This document shows positions 25,870-32,990 of a stretch of 64,000 nt of DNA, piece by piece. The notes beneath the pieces are model-generated. The model searched no databases, was not told the DNA's origin, and saw only the letters and a list, made by a program, of their open reading frames with translations. Numbering within the stretch: position 1 is the first letter of the stretch; each line of letters starts with the position of its first letter. This DNA is from CADCTM01 sp049671305 (GTDB taxonomy: Bacteria > Cyanobacteriota > Cyanobacteriia > Cyanobacteriales > Coleofasciculaceae). The translations under genes were made by a program, and so were the position numbers. The DNA is taken from NCBI GenBank assembly GCA_049671305.1, contig JBATUR010000017.1, positions 186,001 to 250,000 on the forward strand, written 5' to 3'.

Positions 25870-27504
25870 GTGGTGCAAAAGTGGTTGTTGCCAAGCTTAA
25901 GTGAAGTATTAGCCCAGCGTGAACAGACTGGACTCAAGGAATGGATTTTGCCTGGATTTGAACAGGCAAGTTTTAGTGAAAATAGTCAAGGAAGCGTTAC
26001 AAATCGTCAACTAGGAGAACGGTCTGTACAACACAATAGTGCGGCAACCAAAGCACAAAGAGAGTGGAAAAGTGCGATCGCTTCCTTAGAACAACTACTC
26101 TTGCAATTTACCCCAACCTCCCACTCCGAGGCAGATTCCATCCAAGGATTAGTTTTAGCGAGTCCCGTACCAGTCCTTAGTCACCCCAGTCTGCTGCCTC
26201 GCTTCCAAACAGGCATATTTACCAGCGAAATTTTCAACACCTTGGCATTAATGCCTTGCCATCTACCCCCAGGACTTCATCAGCAACCAGAACCCGCTAT
26301 CAATACCGCTCATCAACTACCTTTACTTCCGGGAGATCCCCTCAGCGCCGAGCAGTTTTGCCTAGTTTTTAGCAGCAATTTCAGTTTAGTCATGGTTTGT
26401 GGAGAAGACCAAGGCGTTCCTGGGTTTCGTTTTTCCTTTGACCCAGAAGACATCCAGCAGGCATGGCTAACACTGCAACCCCGGCTGCTACTGACCAGTC
26501 CTTCTCAGCTTGCCCAAATAGAATCTCTTGTGCAGAAGTTTGCGCCACAGTCACCAGACTACAAAATCGTCATGTACTTTGGTCGTCAACTGCTGAAAAA
26601 TCTGCCAGAATTGCCACAAAATGAGACAATTCACAGCATCCCTCCCACCTTACCAATTAATCATCCCAAACCAGTCCAGCTTCCTCGTGATCCCTTCAAA
26701 ACGGGTCGTCATTGGGAACCCCTAGGAAAAGAAGAACGTACCACTAAGGCTTGGACGCCTCATGAAGCAACTCCAGATGTGGAATTGCTCAAAGCTCTTA
26801 CCCACGAAATTAGGACGCCTTTAACAACAATTCGTACCTTAACCAAATTGCTGTTGAAGCGTCAGGATCTCGCCTCAGAAGTCGTGCGGCGTTTAGAAAT
26901 TATTGACCATGAATGTACCGAGCAAATTAACCGTATGGAGTTGATTTTTAGAGCAGTAGAATTAGAAACTACTGCGACTAAACAAGTGTCGGTAAATTTA
27001 ACTTCTATGTCTTTAGATCAACTTTTTCAACAAAGTATTACTCGCTGGCAAAAGCAGGCACAACGGCGTGACTTGACGTTAGATATTGTCTTACCACAAC
27101 AGTTGCCGACAGTTGTTAGTAACCCGGCAATGCTCGACCAGGTACTAACAGGTTTAATGGAAAATTTTACTCGTTCTCTGCCTCCCAAAAGTCATATTCA
27201 GGTACAAGTAACACCGACTGGCGACCAATTAAAATTGCAATTTTACTCTCAATCTGACCCAGAAAAAACCGCTAAGACAACAGAAAGTTGTTCAACCTTA
27301 AAGTCAATTGGTCAGTTATTAATGTTTCAACCCGAAACTGGCAGCCTTAGCTTAAATCTTAATGTCACAAAGCATCTCTTTCAAATTTTGGGTGGCAAGC
27401 TAATTGTGCGGCAGCGTCCTCAAGAAGGTGAAGTCATGACCATCTTTTTACCTTTGGAGGTCACAGACACAACATCTCATCAAAAAGAAATATTTGTAAA
27501 ATAA
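25870..27504 (+). CDS. Histidine-kinase-like protein with degenerate ATP-binding domain
   Basis: 544 residues. The first 280 are a poorly defined sensory region without membrane helices (a DICT/GAF-like fold is possible but not shown). A good H-box follows: ELLKALTHEIRTPLTTIRTL with H312. The N-box region (VLTGLMENFTRS) is recognisable, but the G1 DxGxG is replaced by FYSQSDPEK and the G2 box by ETGSLSLNLN, so ATP binding is doubtful although the C-terminal GGKLIVRQRPQEGEVMTIFLPL end of the fold is kept. It starts with GTG 25870 (a second GTG follows) after AAGGA. No response regulator is adjacent. Confidence 0.75.
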   Translation: MVQKWLLPSLSEVLAQREQTGLKEWILPGFEQASFSENSQGSVTNRQLGERSVQHNSAATKAQREWKSAIASLEQLLLQFTPTSHSEADSIQGLVLASPVPVLSHPSLLPRFQTGIFTSEIFNTLALMPCHLPPGLHQQPEPAINTAHQLPLLPGDPLSAEQFCLVFSSNFSLVMVCGEDQGVPGFRFSFDPEDIQQAWLTLQPRLLLTSPSQLAQIESLVQKFAPQSPDYKIVMYFGRQLLKNLPELPQNETIHSIPPTLPINHPKPVQLPRDPFKTGRHWEPLGKEERTTKAWTPHEATPDVELLKALTHEIRTPLTTIRTLTKLLLKRQDLASEVVRRLEIIDHECTEQINRMELIFRAVELETTATKQVSVNLTSMSLDQLFQQSITRWQKQAQRRDLTLDIVLPQQLPTVVSNPAMLDQVLTGLMENFTRSLPPKSHIQVQVTPTGDQLKLQFYSQSDPEKTAKTTESCSTLKSIGQLLMFQPETGSLSLNLNVTKHLFQILGGKLIVRQRPQEGEVMTIFLPLEVTDTTSHQKEIFVK

Positions 27505-27585
27505 TCAATTTTTCTGGTTTTTAAAGTGTGATTTTTAACTAAAAATAGGCATTCTGTTGTTTAAGCAATTAATGATTAATCAATT

Positions 27586-28281
27586 TTAATTAGCATTAAC
27601 CTCAACAGGACCAATCATTACTCTTGCACTAGCAGATGTTGTGTCGTCGCCTAGAAAAATCAGATTAGGAATCTTATAAACATCTGGCACTCCAGCAGGC
27701 GGGTTAAATCCTGTATATTGCCGTAATTGACCTTGGAGAATTGGTTTAGGAGAGTTATTAACAAATAGCTGATACTGATCGCCTTGAACCGCTAAAGTAT
27801 AGGTACGCCAGAGAGCATAAGTTTTGATACTTTTTTCTTCACCACGGGTAAATCCGACATTTTGCGCCCAAATACTATTTTTCCAGAATCCTAATTCTAT
27901 ACCGTAAGGTTGTGTACCAATTCGAGCGTCACTATTAACAATAATGCTAAAACCTGCACGATTATTTGAGGCGCTACTTTGGCTAGTAACTCGTACTTTG
28001 AACTTAACAGTATATCCTTTGTTGCGGTCAAGCCTAACAGGCGATACCTTAAAGTAGCCTGCATACATACCGTTATCAGCCGTCGTATCAAGGATTGTGC
28101 CTCTAAGCGTCTGTCTAACAACCGCAGCAGGAGAAGTGGAGTTGTAAATCCATTGCTGTTGATCAGGGGTTTGAGTACCGTCGTAGAGTACAACAGGCGC
28201 GGCACTGCCTGCATTCGCCGTCGCTAGCAAAGTTATTGCAGCGGTAATTGTTGCTAAAGGCTTCTTCGTCTTATTTAACAT
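27586..28281 (-). CDS. Secreted protein, possible jelly-roll fold, unknown function
   Basis: 231 residues with a signal peptide (MLNKTKKPLATITAAITLLA, cut near GSA-AP). The mature part is rich in beta-strand patterns (YAGYFKVSPVRLDRNKGYTVKFKVRVTS, YGIELGFWKNSIWAQNVGF, WRTYTLAVQGDQYQLFVNN), like a concanavalin/LamG-type sandwich: a strand pair, a central Trp-rich strand and a ligand-like DQYQLFVNN hairpin. No catalytic motif seen. It diverges from another secreted protein across a 634-bp spacer. Family name not recognised. Confidence 0.6.
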   Translation of the reverse strand: MLNKTKKPLATITAAITLLATANAGSAAPVVLYDGTQTPDQQQWIYNSTSPAAVVRQTLRGTILDTTADNGMYAGYFKVSPVRLDRNKGYTVKFKVRVTSQSSASNNRAGFSIIVNSDARIGTQPYGIELGFWKNSIWAQNVGFTRGEEKSIKTYALWRTYTLAVQGDQYQLFVNNSPKPILQGQLRQYTGFNPPAGVPDVYKIPNLIFLGDDTTSASARVMIGPVEVNAN

Positions 28282-28915
28282 AAAAATTTAGCCGCTAGAT
28301 AGTTAAGAAACTTAAGACTACAATTAAGATCTCAACAGATTATATAACTTATATTATTGTGAGTTTATTATGAAACAATATTAATAAATATTCCTAAGTT
28401 TACCTAAAGTTCATACAATCTAGTTTTAAATCAAGGTTGCATAAAGTAATAAGACTAATTTACATATATTCCGCTATCGCTATAAGCACAACCTATTTAT
28501 CGCCTCGGTTATCTCCATCCATTACAGCCTCTATGATTTAGTCCTAAAGGTGTACTGATTAAGGGTTGTAGCCTCATTTTAAATTTTAGATTGAAATTAA
28601 CTTACACAATCTTCAAACAAAAATTATGTTTACTTACACGCTCTTTACAGCTAACTCAGCCATTTGGCTTAGGATAATAAGTAAGTAAATCGAATTAGTA
28701 GTTTTAGTTAGCACTACCAAACTTCTTTTTACTTATTTTAAACCAAAAACCACTTTTTTCAAGCAACTTTAACTATCTACCTTGAAGATTATTTTGCTTA
28801 ATTAAGCATATTTTCTTCTAAATCTAGGTGCATTTCTGTAAGTAATTTAGTCAGCCTCATAAGACAGATTAAAAGCTTTTTTCTCTAAAATCTCTGTAAA
28901 TCAAAGGAAGCACCC
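28282..28915. other. Divergent gene-free region between two secreted-protein genes
   Basis: 634 bp, very AT-rich. It should contain promoters for both flanking genes. No gene, strong hairpin or repeat was found. Confidence 0.4.
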
Positions 28916-29686
28916 ATGAAATTCACCTTCAAACTAGCCACACGTTTGTTTTTGTCAGTTGCACCATTAGTCACTGGTTCAGTATTCGTCGCTTCACCGA
29001 GTTTTGCCGCTTCTGAATCTTGTGCAAATGCCAGTATGGATTTTAGTTTTTTTAGTCATAATCCTTTTGAGGTCATGACAAATACTGACACTAATACTTT
29101 TACCACAATAAATGATGGATCGGCGCAGTCGTCCGCTAGTGCTAATGCTGAGTTTTTAACTGATCCTTCAGCTTCTCTAACTACAGCATTTAATAATGCC
29201 AATACTTATGCCTATGGTGATGGTAATAGTTACTTAGGTGTAGCACAAAGTTTCGCAGGGCTTGGTGGCTACAAGTTTAATGTTGGCGCTGGTGAAACTT
29301 TTTCTTTTAATTTCTCTACTTTATTAGATTTAGCAACTTCTGCTGATAACTCCTCAATCGAAACAGCAAATTCTTTTGGACAAATTGCTTTTCAAGTTTA
29401 TCAAAACAATGACGATTCTAACATTTTATTAGACAGTTTCTTTTTAGGTGGCAATTTAAGTAGTGCCGACAATGATGATTCTGTTAACTATAATATTAGC
29501 CAATACATCTCGTATAATTTTCAGGATATTTCTACTTCTTTTGGTGGGGGAGATGAATCAATCGAAGCTTTATTCCAGGGCAAATATTACCGCTCTTTTG
29601 AAAATCAAACTTATCTAACTTTGGTAGAAACTAAAGTTACTCAGGCAAGCGTTAGCACCTTTGATTTTTTAAATTCCTTAAATTAA
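28916..29686 (+). CDS. Secreted Asn/Ser-rich protein, unknown function
   Basis: 256 residues with an N-terminal signal peptide (basic MKFTFKLATR, hydrophobic core, cut near SFA-AS). The mature part is rich in Ser, Asn, Ala and Asp, with alternating small residues (QSSASANAEF, NNANTYAYGDG) and predicted beta structure; GETFSFNFSTLLDLATS resembles the middle of PEP-CTERM-type exported proteins. No PEP-CTERM sorting helix is present at the C-terminus (ends FDFLNSLN). AGGAAG precedes the ATG. It lies just before the peptide-export locus but on the opposite strand. Confidence 0.6.
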   Translation: MKFTFKLATRLFLSVAPLVTGSVFVASPSFAASESCANASMDFSFFSHNPFEVMTNTDTNTFTTINDGSAQSSASANAEFLTDPSASLTTAFNNANTYAYGDGNSYLGVAQSFAGLGGYKFNVGAGETFSFNFSTLLDLATSADNSSIETANSFGQIAFQVYQNNDDSNILLDSFFLGGNLSSADNDDSVNYNISQYISYNFQDISTSFGGGDESIEALFQGKYYRSFENQTYLTLVETKVTQASVSTFDFLNSLN

Positions 29687-29712
29687 TCTCAGGACAGTAA
29701 TTGAGGCTTAGA

Positions 29713-29756
29713 GTTCTGATGCTAACCCGCTATTAATGGCGGGTTAGCATCAGAAC
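29713..29756. terminator. Strong bidirectional hairpin terminator
   Basis: GTTCTGATGCTAACCCGC and GCGGGTTAGCATCAGAAC form a perfect 18-bp stem with an 8-nt loop, followed by ATTTTG. It lies between convergent genes, the secreted protein (plus) and the poly-Ser miniprotein (minus), and probably ends both transcripts. Confidence 0.85.
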
Positions 29757-29781
29757 ATTTTGAGTCTATTGTAAATGGGGT

Positions 29782-29955
29782 TTACTGAGTTTTAGAGCTG
29801 CTAGAGGATGAGCTACTACTAGAAGATTGACCAGAAGCTATTTTGACTGTAACAGATTGACTGATTGTACTGCCGCTGCTAGAAGCGATCGCTTCTGCGA
29901 TATGTTTGCCGTCAGCAGAGACAATTCGTTGAAATAAAACTTGTTTGTTGGTCAT
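29782..29955 (-). CDS. Poly-serine miniprotein at the end of the peptide-export locus
   Basis: 57 residues: a front half with strand-like alternation (NKQVLFQRIVSADGKHIAEA, then STISQSVTVKIASG), then a run of 11 serines and KTQ. The open frame is clear, and the ATG at 29955 is close to a weak GATCTC leader. It has no GG leader, so it is not obviously an exporter substrate. It is the last gene on the minus strand after the PPIase (61 bp), and from memory similar Ser-tailed small proteins occur in cyanobacterial exporter clusters. Role unknown. Confidence 0.65.
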   Translation of the reverse strand: MTNKQVLFQRIVSADGKHIAEAIASSSGSTISQSVTVKIASGQSSSSSSSSSSSKTQ

Positions 29956-30016
29956 GATTGAGATCCTATCTTGTTATCTAATTAACTAACTCAATTTAAT
30001 CAGATTATTGCTTCAT

Positions 30017-30751
30017 TTAACTATGAAGCAAATAAGTTAATTCGCTAGCTAGCCACTCCTTAAAAAGATTGTCTAAAATAGTTTGATATCTTTCAGGAGT
30101 TAATTCAGCCGGGATAAATTTTTCCACCATAAAAATACGATATCCTTGTTCAGCTTTGAGCGGCTTAATCGCTTCCCCTAATTTTGCAACAAAGACAATA
30201 GCAGCTATTTCAGGAGCTAAAGTCCATCGGTCAATTTTACCCTCAAACCCACATTGTTCTCGGCGTTTTTCATCAATATCATATATATGAGCAGCTTCAT
30301 AAAAACTAATTTCTTGCTCTTCAAGCTGATAAAAAAGTTCTTGTGCCAGCTTTTCGTCGCCCACCATAATTTGATAAAGTAGCACTTGGTCAAAATCTAA
30401 ACGATTTTGAGCAAAAAACTTTTCGACTTCTTTAGCAAATAGGACATTTGCTAATTTTTTAGTAAGTAAGCGATCGCGTATTCCTGCTTCCCACTCATCA
30501 GGAGTCATTATCTGATCTGCCAACCATGCCAAGGTTTCAGAGGCTTTTTCCAAACGTCTTTCAAAGCGCATCTGATCAGCTTGCTCCTGAATTTCTTCGG
30601 TAGTAACTGTTATACCTTTTTCCTGAGCTGCTTGAGCAATAATTTTTTGATGTAAAATCTTTTCATAAACTTCTTTTAGTTGAACGTTCTTTTTCAAATA
30701 TTCAACAAGTTCATCCGCTTCTATAGATAGTTTGTCAAGATTATTGATCAT
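30017..30751 (-). CDS. Parvulin-type (PpiC/SurA-like) peptidyl-prolyl isomerase
   Basis: 244 residues with no signal peptide. The N-terminal half is helical (chaperone-like, KKNVQLKEVYEKILHQKIIAQAAQEKG), and the C-terminal half is a parvulin domain: LYQIMVGDEKLAQELFYQLEEQEISFYEAAHIYDID, CGFEGKIDRWTLAPEIAAIVF and GEAIKPLKAEQGYRIFMVEKF. Such soluble PpiC proteins often accompany HlyD/C39-ABC exporters in cyanobacteria, where they are thought to handle the exported peptide or the adaptor. It is on the same strand as the whole locus, after precursor A. Confidence 0.85.
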   Translation of the reverse strand: MINNLDKLSIEADELVEYLKKNVQLKEVYEKILHQKIIAQAAQEKGITVTTEEIQEQADQMRFERRLEKASETLAWLADQIMTPDEWEAGIRDRLLTKKLANVLFAKEVEKFFAQNRLDFDQVLLYQIMVGDEKLAQELFYQLEEQEISFYEAAHIYDIDEKRREQCGFEGKIDRWTLAPEIAAIVFVAKLGEAIKPLKAEQGYRIFMVEKFIPAELTPERYQTILDNLFKEWLASELTYLLHS

Positions 30752-31077
30752 TGCAGTTTACGCTTAACAGTCAGTTGCTCAATTTTGAATATGCAGGCTT
30801 GTTACAATTATGAAGTTACTATTAATTAAAGTAGCCTGCTTATTTTTATCAGCAGTACTTAAAACTACTTCTATAATATCATTACTAATACTTGAATAGA
30901 GTTAAACTTTAAAGATTGTTAATACTAGTTTTTGGTGAAAAATAATGTTTAATTTACAGAAAAACACCTACCTATTTTATAAAAATCAAAAATAAGTAGG
31001 GATAGAATAGTTAGTCAACTTGGAGTGAATTTTGTAGAAGTTGTACAAAAGCTTGGGTATATCACTCCCATTTTGGT

Positions 31078-31117
31078 AACCTTACTTGCCAAAGTTTGCT
31101 CACTCAAAAGTAAGGTT
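31078..31117 (-). terminator. Hairpin at the end of precursor A
   Basis: AACCTTACTT and AAGTAAGGTT form a 10-bp stem around a 20-nt loop, with the first arm overlapping the stop codon. There is no T-run, so attenuation or message protection is as likely as termination. Confidence 0.5.
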
Positions 31118-31398
31118 TAGGAAGCACCAACTGCAACCGATGTTGAGGCATAGGCAACACCATTAACAGACGCCGCGCCAGCACCAGCACCAGCAGATGA
31201 GGCTGAGGCATTGTATGTCGCTACCCCCTGAAAAGAAGGAGAGATATAGACATCAACCCCAACATTAGCTATAGCATTAGCATGGGCAGAAGCAGCGACG
31301 TAAGCACTGAAATACGGCTGATAACCACCTTCTACTTGATTGTGGCGATGGTATTCACTTGTTAAAAAATCTAAATCAACAACTGTTAGTTTGCTCAT
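31117..31398 (-). CDS. Double-glycine leader precursor peptide A
   Basis: 93 residues. The leader (1-25) carries the motif VDLDFLTSEY and ends in QVEGG, the same layout as peptides B, C and D, so the C39 protease should cut after G25. The predicted 68-residue core begins YQPYF and is rich in alternating small residues (AHANAIANVGVDVY, SASSAGAGAGAASV, AYASTSVAVGAS), likely beta-structured. GAGGA precedes the ATG. It has no Cys, so no lanthionine-type chemistry is expected. It has its own hairpins on both sides. Confidence 0.8.
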   Translation of the reverse strand: MSKLTVVDLDFLTSEYHRHNQVEGGYQPYFSAYVAASAHANAIANVGVDVYISPSFQGVATYNASASSAGAGAGAASVNGVAYASTSVAVGAS

Positions 31399-31422
31399 GA
31401 TGTCCTCTTATGATCTTAAAAC

Positions 31423-31460
31423 ATCGCTGAAAGCTTATCAAATAATTTACTTTCAGCGAT
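31423..31460 (-). terminator. Terminator of precursor B
   Basis: ATCGCTGAAAG and CTTTCAGCGAT form a perfect 11-bp stem with a 16-nt loop. On the minus strand the stem is followed by GTTTTAAG. It separates precursors B and A. Confidence 0.7.
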
Positions 31461-31543
31461 TTCTTGATTGAACAATCTAAAAGCTTTAAACTTAAGGAAG
31501 TAAGCTTTTTCATGCCCAATTACTGACTGAAAAGTTGAGAGTA

Positions 31544-31765
31544 TTAATGAGCGCTGGAGTGAGAGCCAGAGTTGGAGGAAGAGAAGACACCAGCGACGGC
31601 TTGGGTATTGGTATAAGTGGAAGTGTAGGTATTAAATCCAACTGCGAGAGCATTCGCACTAGCATTAGCATTCGCACTTGGATAATAGCAGTAGTTGTAC
31701 CAACCACCTTCAACCTGAGCTTTTTCTGAAACAACTTCTAAAACTTCTAAATCACGAATAATCAT
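31544..31765 (-). CDS. Double-glycine leader precursor peptide B
   Basis: 73 residues. The leader DLEVLEVVSEKAQVEGG ends at G21. The predicted core starts WYNYCYY and continues with PSANANASANALAVGF, then NTYTSTYTNT and a Ser-rich end (FSSSNSGSHSSAH). It differs from peptide C at only a few core sites and is a recent tandem duplicate. AGGAG lies 6 bp before the ATG. The overlapping plus-strand frames over the same DNA are shadows. The peptide should be exported and cut by the nearby C39 ABC exporter, if that is functional. Confidence 0.85.
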   Translation of the reverse strand: MIIRDLEVLEVVSEKAQVEGGWYNYCYYPSANANASANALAVGFNTYTSTYTNTQAVAGVFSSSNSGSHSSAH

Positions 31766-31810
31766 GGTTTTCTCCTAGTTCGCAAATTGATGATGTTTCG
31801 GGTAAATACA

Positions 31811-31854
31811 GGCTAAAAATCATCTGAAAGCTATGAGTTTTGCGATTTTTAGCC
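31811..31854 (-). terminator. Hairpin between precursors C and B
   Basis: GGCTAAAAATC and GATTTTTAGCC form a perfect 11-bp stem with a 22-nt loop. It lies 100 bp after the precursor C stop and 45 bp before the B start. No T-run follows, so it may be a weak terminator or part of the B leader. Confidence 0.55.
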
Positions 31855-31954
31855 AAACCAAATTAACTTAGTGTCTTTTAGTCAGTTTGAAGCGAAAATT
31901 TAACAGGGCATCAAGCTTTTTAATGCCCAATTACTGACTAAAAAGTTGAGAGTA

Positions 31955-32170
31955 TTAATGAGCGCTGGAGTGAGAGCCAGAGTTAGAGGAAGAGAAGACA
32001 CCAGCAACGGCTTGTGTGTTGGTGTAGGTAGAGGTATAGGTATTAAATCCAACTGCGAGAGCATGGGCATTAGCATTCGCATTCGCACTTGGATAATAAT
32101 AGTACCAACCACCTTCAACTTGAGCTTTTTCTGAGACAACTTCTAAAACTTCTAAGTCACGAATAATCAT
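31955..32170 (-). CDS. Double-glycine leader precursor peptide C
   Basis: 71 residues. The leader is identical to that of peptide B and ends EGG at G21. The core is WYYYYPSANANANAHALAVG, then FNTYTSTYTNTQAVAGVF and a Ser/His end. No Cys. It lies downstream of a palindromic operator-like site and a matching -10 (TATATT). AGGAG lies 6 bp before the ATG. The alternation of Ala or Gly with Ser, Thr or Asn suggests an extended beta conformation, which may aggregate or form a surface coat; this is only a suggestion from composition. Confidence 0.85.
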   Translation of the reverse strand: MIIRDLEVLEVVSEKAQVEGGWYYYYPSANANANAHALAVGFNTYTSTYTNTQAVAGVFSSSNSGSHSSAH

Positions 32171-32240
32171 GGTTTTCTCCTAGAACAAATGTTTTTTTCG
32201 TTTCAACAACTCGGCGGGTTTGCTTGGTTGCTATGAATCT

Positions 32241-32282
32241 AATATAGCCAGGTTTTTTTAAAGGATGTTGCCAAATTGGCAG
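32241..32282 (-). promoter_or_regulatory. Promoter of precursor C with palindromic site
   Basis: TGCCAAATTGGCA (32269-32281; TGCC-N5-GGCA, T-N11-A form) lies exactly 22 nt upstream of the -10 TATATT (plus-strand 32241-32246). This puts the palindrome centre near -41, a class II activator position. The inferred leader before the ATG is about 64 nt. Confidence 0.6.
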
Positions 32283-32356
32283 ATTAATTGAATAATATTT
32301 TTCTTCATGATTCTATCAGTAACTCAGTCTAAAAAATACTATTATCAAAAATATTG

Positions 32357-32371
32357 TTGCCATTTTGGCAG
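32357..32371 (-). promoter_or_regulatory. Second copy of the TGCC-N5-GGCA site
   Basis: TTGCCATTTTGGCAG, 89 bp upstream of the proximal site of precursor C. No -10 hexamer is found at the 22-nt distance, so it may be an auxiliary operator. Confidence 0.45.
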
Positions 32372-32479
32372 TTTATTTTTAAAGAGATTATGAAGTTGAC
32401 ACTCGTTTTTAAAGGAACGATGAAGTTAATCATTAACGGCAGTAATTTTGGGGACGAGTTTACCTTACAAGCTAAACAA

Positions 32480-32524
32480 AAAACCTGCTCAATTTTTGGC
32501 ATCTACACCAATCAAGCAGGTTTT
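32480..32524 (-). terminator. Terminator of precursor D
   Basis: AAAACCTGCT and AGCAGGTTTT form a 10-bp stem; on the minus strand it is followed by a T-rich TTTTTTGTTT. It lies 35 bp after the precursor D stop. Confidence 0.8.
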
Positions 32525-32558
32525 GGCTAATTGAATAACAAAGCTCTAGATAACTAAT

Positions 32559-32753
32559 TCAGGAAGATGATGAGGAAGAACCAGATAAAGATACAGAGCC
32601 GTTAGCGCCACTGTAAATATAACGAAAAGTGCGGATTCTGGTGAATCTACCAGCAGCACGCGCCCTTGCTCTCGCCCAAGCAAAGCAACCACTAATCTCT
32701 ACTTGGTTAGCTTGAGAAAGGACTTCTAGAACGTCTAAATCGACAATGTTCAT
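32559..32753 (-). CDS. Precursor peptide D with arginine-rich core
   Basis: 64 residues. The leader matches A-C (VDLDVLEVLSQANQVE), but its predicted cleavage site is SG (G22) and not GG. The core begins C-F-A-W and alternates Ala with Arg (WARARARAAGRFTRIRTFRY), then ends in a Gly/Ser tail (six final Ser). It has about seven Arg and no acidic or Lys residues, so it is strongly cationic, unlike the neutral cores of A-C. This would suit an antimicrobial or membrane-active peptide, but that is inference. It has one Cys, the first core residue. Confidence 0.8.
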   Translation of the reverse strand: MNIVDLDVLEVLSQANQVEISGCFAWARARARAAGRFTRIRTFRYIYSGANGSVSLSGSSSSSS

Positions 32754-32819
32754 AACTTTCTTCTTGTTTACAATCCTTTGGGCTTGAAGACAACTTAGAT
32801 CAGATGGCTTCGTTCCTAA

Positions 32820-32861
32820 AATCTAGTCAACCTTGCCTAAAATATGTTGCCGTTTTGGCAG
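32820..32861 (-). promoter_or_regulatory. Promoter of precursor D with palindromic site
   Basis: TGCCGTTTTGGCA (32848-32860) lies exactly 22 nt upstream of the -10 TAGATT (plus-strand 32820-32825), the same geometry as at precursor C. The leader would be about 60 nt. Confidence 0.6.
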
Positions 32862-32990
32862 ATTTTGAGATTTATTTGTAATAATTTATATTAAGTAAAC
32901 TGTGGCAAAAAAACATCCCGCTCTTTGAGTCTGAAGAACGAGATGGAAATTAGCTCAAGAAATAATCTAGTTTTTGACGGTTCTAAATAA

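Noticed and set aside
31535..32134. Plus-strand frames across precursors B and C (Arg/Gly-rich)
   Set aside because: They are antisense shadows; the minus-strand frames share leaders with A and D and have AGGAG sites.
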